A stretch of DNA of 64,000 bases from Ophiura sarsii (taxonomy: Eukaryota > Echinodermata > Ophiuroidea > Amphilepidida > Ophiuridae), in the NCBI GenBank assembly GCA_035610835.1, contig CM069449.1:41399098-41463097 (forward strand). The letters run 5' to 3'. The notes beneath the pieces are model-generated. The model did not search any database and was not told the DNA's origin. It saw only the letters and a program-made list of their open reading frames with translations. This document shows, piece by piece, positions 11,515 through 21,900 of the stretch (positions are counted from its first letter, which is position 1; each line of letters opens with the position of its first letter). A program made the translations under genes and the position numbers.

Positions 11515-11791
11515 TATCGAGGGTCTGGAACCACAATGCCCTATCTACAATGGCTGCCGGGTGTTAATATTTTGTATTTTTACAGTGCAGAATGGCCTAT
11601 TAGCACCTGAAGTGTATATATAGCATATGGCAACTATTGCAGATAGTGACTTTTCAAATCACAATGTATCTGAACAAAAATATCATATTTGCAATAGCTG
11701 CTCTGAGTCACTTTTTGTTTTATCAATTGCTCAGCATATAAACGGCAACTGGCAGCTATTAGAGGGGCTAATGGCATGACACCTTCGATAT
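11515..11791. mobile_element. Possible MITE, TATATCGA ends
   Basis: The left end TATATCGAGGGTCT and the reverse complement of the right end, TATATCGAAGGTGTCATGCC, form a short imperfect inverted repeat around a non-coding 280-bp body. Confidence 0.4.
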
Positions 11792-12126
11792 AGGCATATA
11801 TATAAGAAATTACACATCCTTGAATCTTGGATTGGTATTCATATGATAACAGACGTGTCCTTAATATAGCTTATACAGTCCTTGGTTCACTACGCACATC
11901 TTTATCAATTAAAGACCTCTGAATACAGAAGGGCCCGAGATCAACATTTTGCTAACATAAGTTATCCGGAAAAATATTGCTTTATCATAATAGACATACC
12001 TTTTTTGTTTAATATAATATAAAAGTCTGAAGTCTATACAACATTTCTATTAAATTCATTAACCAGGTATGATTGCATCCTTTACAATTATATGCATAAA
12101 TAGTTGCTATAGGCCTGAAGCATGTC

Positions 12127-12210
12127 TTAACACTGTCCACGCGGCTATTGGTTTTGCCATTATACAAAACAGATTATTCAGAAATCTTCCCAACTTTAAA
12201 AGTCTAGTCT
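12127..12210. mobile_element. Family P MITE, terminal fragment
   Basis: TTAACACTGTCCACGCGGCT is followed by TATTGGTTTTGCCAT, which is the reverse complement of the usual right end. The other end is missing. Confidence 0.65.
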
Positions 12211-12324
12211 GATTAATACACGGTGGTTTTAAGTTGTTTTGTGCATACCGACCTATCATTTTAAGTACAGTACTTTTCTATATATTTGTTTTTAAATGTA
12301 TACGGTATGTATTGTGTCTATGTT

Positions 12325-12395
12325 TAAGCGCTTACAATGGATCTCGATGTTAGGCGCTATACAGATATGGTTTTAATATTATATAATTAGTGTAG
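12325..12395 (+). repeat. LINE/SINE 3'-end-like hairpin
   Basis: TTTAAGCGCTTACAATGGAT continues to GTTAGGCGCTATACAGATAT. The paired AGCGC..GGCGCTATA stem is typical of L2-type LINE and SINE 3' ends, and it resembles the tail of the LINE ending near 58600. Only the last 70 bp is visible. Confidence 0.4.
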
Positions 12396-13511
12396 TTATT
12401 CTTTATTACTATGTTTGAATTGTAACAAATTTACACTATACTCTTAATTTGCCTATATTATATATATCAAATTGACTAAAGGCGTCTACGCCCTTATAGA
12501 AATAGCACCACAACACCAAACGAAACGATGAAATGAAAACGCCTCATAGTCATAAACCAAATCGCGATTAACCGAATATAGTTTAATTTAATAGTTCAAT
12601 TCAACCATGGTTATCTAAAACTTCACTTTCATGCCCATGTACATGTGAGCCTGATAAACATATATATTTCTGATTCAGTTCACAGTGTCTTCCTGACTGA
12701 TCACAAAGTGCACAGTTAGATTCATATATTTTATATACCTAGTGTTTTGTGTGATATTTGTTAAGGTCAGTGCGTTCTATTATGTGAACGATACGGTGGC
12801 TGAGTGCGTACAACAGACGGGTAAATTGAGGGTTGTATTACGCATTCAAAGGTCGGTGTCAAAATTTGAAGGTTTGAAAATAAATGCTAAAGTTTATTCA
12901 AACAAACCCATATACAAATTACAATGCTTAAAATGACATAGGCCTACATGTGCTTGTATTTCCTGGTTCTCCTTGTGAAAACATTGAGTACACTATGTGA
13001 TGTGATATCTGATCACGATTTAAAAGTATTTACGGATCATGGCGTAAAATAAACAGGACTACGTTTTTTACGAACTTGGATCTCTGTATAATCGGTCAAG
13101 CGTTACAAACTTAAAGGAATAGTTTTGTGATTTTTTTCATGGAACGCCCTCTATCTGTGATTTTTTCCTAGGAAATGTTTTATTTTATCTATAACATATA
13201 TTGCAATTTTAGATGATTCGTAATTCATAGCTATTGTATTGATGCATGATTTAAATGTTCACGAATGTTTTGAATCAATTTCCACTACAAACAAGTGACT
13301 TCTCTATTGTATAGGACTATCATACGAAATGCAGCGCAGATATTTGATGAGAAAAAGCTATACAACATTTATATAATGCTATGATGATTGTATGTTACAA
13401 TAACATTATGTGTTGTATGGAGGATAATAAATATAAAATATTTAAAAATAATGTTGTGGAGGGTATCCTATTTAATCATCAGACATTTTTAAACAACACA
13501 ATGTAAGCTTT
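12396..13511. other. Unrecognised stretch
   Basis: No supported gene. A short repeat, CATGGAACGCCCTCTATCTG at about 13138, recurs diverged at about 41718 (CATGGGACGCCCTCTATC) and may be a transposon end. TAGGCCTA occurs at 12939-12946. Confidence 0.4.
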
Positions 13512-13965
13512 CGTCAGCAGATATATATGTCTGTGCTTATTGTCTGATATGGCAGAACTTTTATTAAAACTCATACTCAAAGTATCAGTGCTTTCTGCTA
13601 TCATCAGTAGAAAGCTGTTCATTTATTCACAGAAAATTCTTACACTGAACATAATGGCATAACAAATAAGCAACTCCAGAACTGGACATTAGCCCGGACT
13701 GGGATTTGGTACCTACCAATGACAGAAGTCCTACTACTAACACTATCATTATAATTCTATTCAAGGAACTGGCTGGACGGCCAAATGGACCTTGCTCAGC
13801 GACTCAAAGGAACGCATCTCGGAATGCTGACGCAGTTTACTCTTTTGATAACTTGACACTGTTAATCATGAATTTGATGGTCACAAATTGGCCTGTAATA
13901 CTCTTCCCATTTGTATGTATTTCTGTTCTTAATTATGCCTTCGTCAGCAAATATGTGTGTGCTTA

Positions 13966-14225
13966 GGCCAAACAAAGAAGAAAGTCTGTCTCAGAAACAT
14001 TGTGCAAAAAAGCTAAGTGCTGTGCGATTTCTGTTGTTGCTTATCCAAGCTTACAGAGAATTTTATAAAACTTTTTTTTTAAATCAAAAAATCAAAACAA
14101 AAAAAATCCAAAAAAATAAAGTAGTTTTTTTAGCCCCCAGCGCTTAGACCTAGCGCTTAGGCGTAGCTCATTTCACATACCAATGCAGGCGGACTTCTGA
14201 GACAGACCTTCTTCTTTGTTTGGCC
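13966..14225. mobile_element. Harbinger-like MITE, copy 1
   Basis: GGCCAAACAAAGAAGAAAGT and its inverted copy ACCTTCTTCTTTGTTTGGCC form ~31-bp terminal repeats. TTA flanks both sides (13963-13965 and 14226-14228). A 3-bp TTA duplication fits PIF/Harbinger elements. The matching empty site at 13535-13545 has a single TTA, which supports the borders directly. Confidence 0.85.
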
Positions 14226-14668
14226 TTATTGTCTGATAGTGATATGGCAGAATTGTTATTGTTATTAAAACTCATACTCAAAGTATCAGTGCTTTCTGCT
14301 ATCATCAGTAGAAAGCTGTTCATTTGTTCACATAAAACTCTTACACTGAACTTAATGTTATAACAAATACGCAACTCCAGAACTGGACATTAGCCCGGAC
14401 TGGTATTTGGTACCTACCAATGACAGAAGTCCTACTACTAACACTATCATTATAATTCTATACAAGGAACTGGACTGGACGGCCAAAAGGACCTTGCTCA
14501 GCGACTCAAAGGAACGCATCTCGGAATGCTGACGCAGTTATACTCTTTCGATAACTTGACACCGTTAATCATGAATTTGATGGTCACAAATTGGCCTGTA
14601 ATACTCTTCCCATTTGCATGTAATTCTGTTCTCAATTATGCCTTCGTCAGCAAATATGTGTGTGCTTA

Positions 14669-14905
14669 GGCCAAACAAAGAAGAAAGTCTGTCTCAGAAA
14701 CATTGTGCAAAAAAGCTAAGTGCTGTGCGATTTTTTTTGCTTATCCAAGCTTACAGAGAACTTTTTTAAACTTTAAAAAAAAAAAAAAAAATCCAAAAAA
14801 ATAAAGAAGTTTTTTATCCCCCAGCGCTTAGACCTACGCACCGTAGCTCATTTCACATACCAATGCAGGCGGACTTCTGAGATAGACCTTCTTCTTTGTT
14901 TGGCC
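14669..14905. mobile_element. Harbinger-like MITE, copy 2
   Basis: This has the same ends and TTA flanks (14666-14668 and 14906-14908) as the copy at 13966. It differs mainly by loss of part of the A-rich centre. It was copied with the tandem duplication rather than inserted independently. Confidence 0.85.
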
Positions 14906-15211
14906 TTATTGTCTGATAGTGATATGGAAGAATTGTTATTAAAACTCATACTCAAAGTATCAGTGCTTTCTGCTATCATCAGTAGAAAGCTGTTCATTTA
15001 TTCACAGTAAACTCTTACACTGAACATAATGGCATATAAACAAATACGCAACTCCAGAACTGGACATTTCCCCCCGGACTGGTATTTGGTACCTACCAAT
15101 GACAGAAGTCTTTACTACTATAATAACACTATCATTGTAATTATATACAAGGAACTGGACGGCCAAAAGGACCACCTTGCTCAGCGACTCAACGGAACGC
15201 ATCTGAATGCT

Positions 15212-15252
15212 GACGCAGTTGCACTCTTTCGACGACGCAGTTGCACTCTTTC
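15212..15252. repeat. 22-bp tandem duplication
   Basis: GACGCAGTTGCACTCTTTC occurs at 15212-15230 and again at 15234-15252. Confidence 0.85.
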
Positions 15253-15268
15253 GACACTGTTAACATGG

Positions 15269-15426
15269 TTAAGGACTCAGCAGACTCCACAACGCTCCAA
15301 CGATGAGCGCAAGCGTTGACCATGCCGTTGACCAATCAGGCTGCGTCATTGTGTTGTGGTGGAGCTACTACGCACGTGTGAGACCCCGCAAAGAGTTGAG
15401 CGTTGTGGAGTCTGCTCAGCCCTTTA
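15269..15426. mobile_element. Small MITE, GAGCAGACTCC ends
   Basis: CAGCAGACTCCACAACGCTC is repeated inverted as GAGCGTTGTGGAGTCTGCTC. TTAA-like flanks are present (GGTTAAGG and CCTTTAAT). This 158-bp non-coding element is inserted in the third unit of the tandem duplication. Confidence 0.7.
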
Positions 15427-15689
15427 ATCATGAATCTGATGGTCACCAATTAGTTGGCCTGTGATACTTGTCCCATTTGCCTGTAATTTTGTTCTTTAAA
15501 TTTATATAGAGCTTATAATATTAATGGAGACACAGTGTTTGGTGGATTCATCGGTCAACATACAAGCTCTACCATCATGACCATGCTAACACCAGGTCGA
15601 AAATGGTTGTGTACACCGTGTCCCCCAAAAACTGGATCCACAACAAACGGAAGAGCTGAAAACTTGTGAAGTAATCCAATCCGTTATAT

Positions 15690-15912
15690 TTAACACTTTC
15701 CACGCGGCAGGCGTCCGCAGACAACAATCCAACATTTCACATTATGTTTCAAATATGTCAAAATTGTTACATTTCATAGCCATTTGGAATCACCATGTGA
15801 AATACATTGAAATAATTACAAACATGCCCAGTATTGGTTCAGTAATTCTTGGGATATACTTAGAAAATTGGGAAAGATTTCTGAAAAATCGGTGTCAAAT
15901 ATTTTGTGTAAA
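15690..15912. mobile_element. Family P MITE, copy 4 (right end lost)
   Basis: The left end TTAACACTTTCCACGCGGCA is intact. The core matches the family to GGTTTCTGAAAAATCGGT-like sequence. It then stops just before the next MITE. Confidence 0.72.
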
Positions 15913-15922
15913 GTAGTACTTA

Positions 15923-16072
15923 GGGAGCACATCAAGACACGACCGCCCGGCAACCGCCGGATCCGTGCGGTTCCGGTCGGTTGCAGCCGGTTTCTGTTGT
16001 TCTAAACAATGATATGCGGTCCAACCGGGCGGAACCGGCGGTTGCCGCGCGGTCGAGTTTTGATTTGCTCCC
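15923..16072. mobile_element. TTA-flanked GGGAGCA MITE, GC-rich
   Basis: About 40-bp terminal inverted repeats begin GGGAGCACATCAAGACACGA, and the opposite end reads GGGAGCAAATCAAAACTCGA on the other strand. TTA flanks at 15920-15922 and 16073-16075 suggest a Harbinger-like 3-bp duplication. The interior is rich in CCGG/CGGTT words. A second, longer copy is at 62779-63260. Confidence 0.78.
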
Positions 16073-16389
16073 TTAGTAAGAATCAGATGGCACATACACT
16101 GAGGCTAGGCTGTGGAATGTTCAAACAAATACATTGGACACACACATTTTGAGCAATACGTGATGATGTGTATAAACAAGCAGGTTAAAAACCATTTCCT
16201 CCAATTTGACTGGAATTCACCAAATTTTCAATTCGGAAAATTCCCTGATTTTCAAGACCAACTTTCAAAACAAATCTTGATTTCCGGTTCAAATTGATCT
16301 AAAAAGGGAATCAATTTGGACAACGGCATGAGAAAACTACCTACGATGTGATTCAAGACACAGGGAAGCATCATCGTTGTCGTTCTATG

Positions 16390-17180
16390 AATCATGGCTG
16401 AGTCTTTGTGACCCTATTGATGATGGAGCGCCATCGTTGTCTTGTCTATTTTGTGACATGCGATGTGCAGAGATAAGAGATAAACCTGTTGCTTCCTTAA
16501 TGCCATCAGTCCAGCGGAGTTTTGGCACGTTACGAGTTCCTTCGACAGCTCCATGAGTTATCACCTTTTCTAGGTTGTCACCTTCTCGTCCATAGCAATA
16601 TGTCCAAAGAATTACAGTTTGTTGTGCATGATCTTATTACACAGAGAAGTTTGGTCCCCAATCTGGCTTCTGACAAATTCATTGGTCTTATGCTCTTTCC
16701 ATGATATTGCTAACATCTTGCGCCAACACCACATTTCGAATGCTGATATTTTCTTTGAATCCGCAATTCCCACAGACCACGTTTCAGCTCCATATATAGC
16801 AACCGGAAAGATTAATGCCTTCATAATGCGTACTTTTGTGGCCTTTGTGATTCCTCTATACTTCCAAATAATTGATAGCGCATTTGCTGATGTTTTAGCC
16901 ATGGCCAGTCGCCTTTTTTATCTCCCCCGAGCTTGAACCATCTTTAAGAATGAGTGATCCAAGGAAATTGAAGGTGTCAACACAATCTACTTTAGTGTTA
17001 TCGACTCTCACTTGTTGGTTGCTGTTATCTCCACAGATCATGACTTTGGTCTTCTTAACATTCAGGAAGAGCCCAAACTTCTCACTGGCGTGGCTGCTTT
17101 TACTCTGTATATTAGATCTTGAAGTTCATTTCCAAGTTCTCGCTATCAGGGGGTATCATCAGCATATCGGAGATTGGTAA
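16390..17180 (-). pseudogene. RTE-like LINE reverse transcriptase, 3' remnant
   Basis: Read on the minus strand, the fragment starts at the RT catalytic motif NLRYADDT near 17178 and shifts frame. It resumes with GLFLNVKKTKVMI and FNFLGSLILKDG. The 96-codon frame at 16902-16612 contains RGITKATKVRIMKALIFPV, YGAETW and FEMWCWRKML. Further down, RNVPKLRWTDGI marks the RTE-type C terminus. These blocks follow the order known for RTE/BovB-type ORF2. The endonuclease and N-terminal RT are absent (5' truncation) and there are at least two frameshifts, so it is a dead copy. The clade call rests on motif recall, not alignment. Confidence 0.8.
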
Positions 17181-17189
17181 TTGTGCGAC

Positions 17190-18660
17190 CTTCCACACTG
17201 AATCATAATGTGTCAATATAATGATTACGATTAAGATTTCAAATCACTGCCTCCCCTCAATTGGAAGATATTACCTATACTGAATGGCAAACCGGCCAAA
17301 CTCTGTTAATCTACTATAACCGTGAAAGAATACAATCCTTAATGTTTAAATACTTGAGAAGAAATTCACATATTATTAACAAATAAGTATTAGCTTGTCC
17401 ATTTTGGACCCAGTTTTTGACACTCTGTGTGTAACACAAACAGGTCAACTACAACACAATTTGGTTGTCTCCATTAAGCGCTGATGAACACATTACCAGC
17501 AAAATATTGTCAAGTTGTCAAAATTGTCGTTTACATGCTGTTGGTTATCATAGGTAGAATGTAGCAAACAAATTGCAACCTGACATACCACTATACACTA
17601 TGAGCTTATCCCCCCACCCCAATGTTTTAGCTGTGGCTACAATTGCTAGTTCCTGATTTTAAATTCAAAGGATGATCGATAACCATTCAAGTACATCCTT
17701 AATGCAACTCTATGTCTACCGGTGTGTCTGATTCTGTTTTCTCAGCAACATTCGCAAAAAATTGCGGATTCTTTTACTGGCATTATTCACGTATTTTGTG
17801 TTATATCAAAATCTGCTTTCAAAAACACATACTATGATTTCAAAAAACATTTAGTTTGAGACCAGGCACAATTCCGCACCGGAACAGCCTTCCGTCTGCA
17901 ATCGTGACCAGTCGCATCAAAAAGGACATGTTGTCGGCAAACACGGTTTTGAAATAGAAGCCAATAAAGTTGGTGAAATATAAAGAAAATAATAGTAAAA
18001 ATTATTGTTCTTAAAATTATATCTTGTGATTTCAAAGTCCGATTTCCTTCAACAAGGTATCATTTTAAAGCTTAAAATGTGCTCTTCCAGCTGATGTGCA
18101 TAACTTAAATTGGAGTCTTGCCTCCAACATGTCCATTTTGATGTGACGGGTTTGTCAACAAACCAACGCTCAACCAGTTAAAAAACGCCACTCTTGACTT
18201 CCTATCAAAGCAACAAAACTCCAGCCGGTAACTAATAGTTTTTTCCTCGTACCATCACTGATTGAAATACCCTGTCACCATCTGTGTACAACACCAATAC
18301 CGTTAATTGCTTTAAAAATGTATTCATATCATTTAACTCCTGGTTTTTTTTGCCGTGTTGATTCAACCGTACCGGCGCCATTATTCATCTCATCCTGATA
18401 TTGCCTGAAAGATACTTTGTTGAGTATTTCTGTAGATGTAGATCAAATCTAGCTCCGCGCGCTTTGTCAAATCTAGCGGGATGCGGTTTTTACCGTTTTG
18501 TTGGAGTAAAACCAACCATGACAACGCTTGCAGATACAGATACAAAGACCAGGTTTATAACAACTTACAACAAGATGCCAATCCCTACCTCTTCCCATAC
18601 TCAATCCTCCTTTTCTTATCACGCCCATTTTGTGCCACGCCCATCAGACCTAAAAAAGCA
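17190..18660. other. Unrecognised stretch below the Ly6 gene
   Basis: No repeat copy or gene was recognised. The 3' untranslated region of the minus-strand Ly6 gene must begin at 18666, but I found no clear AATAAA on that strand, so its end is not placed. Confidence 0.4.
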
Positions 18661-18666
18661 CAAACG

Positions 18667-18935
18667 TTACCAAATAAGGTGATTTAAAGTCAATCTAAAG
18701 ACGCATGACAGGAAACAGACGATACTTGATATTGTGTTCCGATTTCCCGCGTTACATTTATCACCTGCGCAGAAGCACAAACTTCCTTCAAATACGATAT
18801 TGTCATCAGGTATCGGTTTTGGAATGACGAGAGTTAGATACTGTATTGCAGCCTCGTTGTCTAGACAAACGTCCCCTGGATCTACGTCTGCTCTTACGCT
18901 AATGCAGTCTCTTAGCAGACCGTTGTAGCTGAAAC
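18667..18935 (-). CDS. Ly6 gene exon 3: LU domain end and GPI tail
   Basis: This follows a pyrimidine-rich tract and ATCACAG. It encodes GLLRDC, GDVC, then LCFCAGDKCN, giving cysteines six to ten. After CNAGN comes the hydrophobic stretch TISSIVCFLSCVF and a stop at 18667. Frame and phase match exon 2 exactly. Confidence 0.85.
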
Positions 18936-21900
18936 CTGTGATAAAAATTGAAATATATAAAACAAAAGGGTATATTATTGTCATTGCTAATGGTTTTAAA
19001 ACTCTCCATGAGGACGGATTGAGAGGTTTCTTCCACGGGACAATAGTTTGAAGTACTTGTATTTTGATTATTCATTTTTCTTACAAATACAACAGTTATA
19101 CTTTAAGGGACACTAAGAGATGTGTTGGAGGCAGCGCCCTCAATTATGATAAAAACTGAGATTAGTTTATTTTTATAATTGTATTACATGTATGAACTTA
19201 CACCTATAAGGATTAAGAAAAATCAGCTCTTTTTGTACAAGAAAACGTCGATTCAAAAATGCTTATCCCGCGGGACCAGCATTTTACGTCCGACAGTATC
19301 CCCGTGCAGTACGCGTGATACATAACGCGAACCATATTTGCATAGAGGGCGTTTTTCAATAAATAGCGATGATATTGTTTAAATCTAGTTTTGCTGTGTT
19401 TTTTGTTAGTAGGAACAACAATAATGGCGATTTTTAATGTTCATCTTGAATTCTGAAGTAAATTTTTAAACATTTAAACTTTTCAACACCACTTAATGTC
19501 CCTTTAATTTGAAATTTATCTTTCGATTCCACACGGTCATGACGGTTATGCATGTGTTGGGATATGGTACTGTACCTCGGACAAGGTGGAACTAGGAAGT
19601 CTGTGCTCTAAAACCTGGTATTTAATGAACTCTTTAATGTAGGCCAAGTGTACCTGATTCCATCCCAGGGTCAGACTACCAAGAATATTTTGCTCTGAGT
19701 CATATATCGGAGAAACCGAACGCTCATTAAACCCATTTACTAATCTTACCAGATTTCCATAATATTTGGTGCATCTAAGGTTTGTGCTTAGATGGTGGCT
19801 AAAGTTTGACAAGATAATATATAAATTATGATATTGGAGTGTGGCAGGAAGGTCTACAACACTTACCAGCACCACTTATAGTATTTAGTACATCTAAGAT
19901 TTGTGCTTTGCCCTGATGGGGTTTAGTTGGACAAGATAATAGATATATTATACTGGATATTGAAATGTGGCAGGAAGGTCTACAACTTCTATATGCTTAC
20001 CAGTACCAGTTATATTTCCATAGTATCATAGACCAGATAATCTGGTACATCTAAGATTTGTGCTTTGCCCTGATGGTGGCTTAATTTGACAAGATAATAT
20101 ATCTATTATACTGGATGTTGGAGTGTAGCAGTTAGGTCTACAACACCTAATGCTTACCAGTAGCAGTTATATTTCCATAGTATTTGGTGCATACGATTTG
20201 TGCTTTGCCCTGACGGTGGTTTAGTTTGACAAGTTAATAGATCTGTGTGGCAGGAAGGTCTACAACACCTTTGCTTACCAACAGCAGTTATATTTCCATA
20301 GTATTTGGTGCATCTAAGATTTGTGCTTAGCCCTGATGGTGGCTTAGTTTGACAAGATAATATATCTATTATACTGGATATTGGAGTGTGGCAGGAAGGT
20401 ATACAACACCTATGCTTTACCAGCAGCAGTTATATTTCCATAGTATTTGGTGCATCGAAGATTTGTGCTTAGTCCCGATGATGGTTTACTTTGACAAGAT
20501 AATAGATCTATTATACTGGATGTAACACCTTGCTTACCAGCACCAGTTATATTTCCATATAGTATTTGTATTTGTGTTGGTGAATCTAAGGTTTGTGCTT
20601 AGATCTGATGGTGGTTTACTTTGACAAGATAATATATATCTATTATACTCGATATTGGAGTGGTGTAGGAAGGTCTACGACACCTATGCTTACCAGTAGC
20701 AGTTATATATCCATAGCATAGCCACGATGGTGGTTCAGTTTGACAAGATAATAGATCTATTATACTGGACGTTGGAGTGTGGCAGGAAGGTCTACAACAT
20801 CTGCTTACCAGCACCAGTTATATTTCCACACTGTAAATCTAGCTAAATCGGTTGTGTAAGAAAATTACACAACACTGTTTAATATATGAACCTAGCAACT
20901 ATTGTTTAAAAAATTACACAATTGTGTACATTTTCACACAACTTCTTGTAAACTTTCACAAGGTTGTGCAACATTTTACATAAGTTGTGTACTTCTATTT
21001 AAACAACTGGTTGCTAGTTTCATGTTTGTTAAACAGTGTGGTTGTGTAACGTCTTTTTTACACAACCGGATTAACAGTGATATATAGTATTTGGTGCATC
21101 TAAGATTTGTGCTTTTTTGATGGTGGTTCAGATTGACAAAATTATTATACTGGATATATTGGAGTGCGGCAGGAAGGTCTACAACAACACCTATGCGTAC
21201 CAGTAGCAGCTATATTTCCATAATATTTGGTGCATCTAAGATTTGTACTTTGCCCTGAGGGTGGTTTAGTTTGACAAGATAATAGATCTATAATACTGGA
21301 TGTTGGAGTGTAGCAGGAAGGTCTACAACAACACCTATGCTTACCAGTAGCAGTTATATTTCCATAGTATTTGGTGCATCTAAGATTTGTGCTTTGCCCT
21401 GATGGTGGTTTAGTTTGACAAGATAATAGATCTATAATACTGGATGATGGTGTGTGGCAGGCTGGTCTTGAGGATTCATCTTCCCCATCGACATCCCAAC
21501 ATGAATAACATCGGAGAGCTTCACCTATAGGAATTTAAGAAATATAAATTGTGTAATTTTATTCTTAAATAAAGTATTTGATGTGGTTATAAGAACAAAT
21601 ATTTTCGAAATATAGAAAAGGAAAGTCGAAGGGATTTAAGGGAAATGAGATCGGATGGGGATCGGGACATATAAACCAAAAATGATCACAACTGGGTTTT
21701 TTTAATGCACTTTCCAAAAGTTGAAACACCCGGAATGTAGAGTGTATGGGCTTTTATTGGAGTGATGGTTTGCGCGCAAGCAGCGTTCACAATTATGTCC
21801 TTTTGCGCCAATTTTGCGCGCTTTAAGATCCGGCTTTATGTCGCTAATCTGAAGACGAAAATGAAAATGTTGATCCTGATGCCTTGATCATGTTGATATC

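Larger units (their letters stand above)
13512..15480. repeat. 680-bp tandem duplication, 2.7 copies
   Basis: Equivalent points recur at 13541, 14230 and 14909 (TTGTCTGATA..TATGG), giving periods near 689 and 679 bp. Each unit is a ~430-bp segment carrying TGGTACCTACCAATGACAGA and GACGCAGTT, joined to the next by a 237-260-bp MITE. At the start of the first segment the MITE is absent (GTGCTTATTGTCTG at 13535). Short open frames are shared between units but are broken by indels. Confidence 0.85.

Noticed and set aside
19750..21344. Array units as ordinary mutually exclusive exons
   Set aside because: The units lack a real acceptor. The only AG before each copy (GTTGTAG) follows a 19-22-nt gap, too short for an intron, and it would give the wrong phase for a phase-1 donor.
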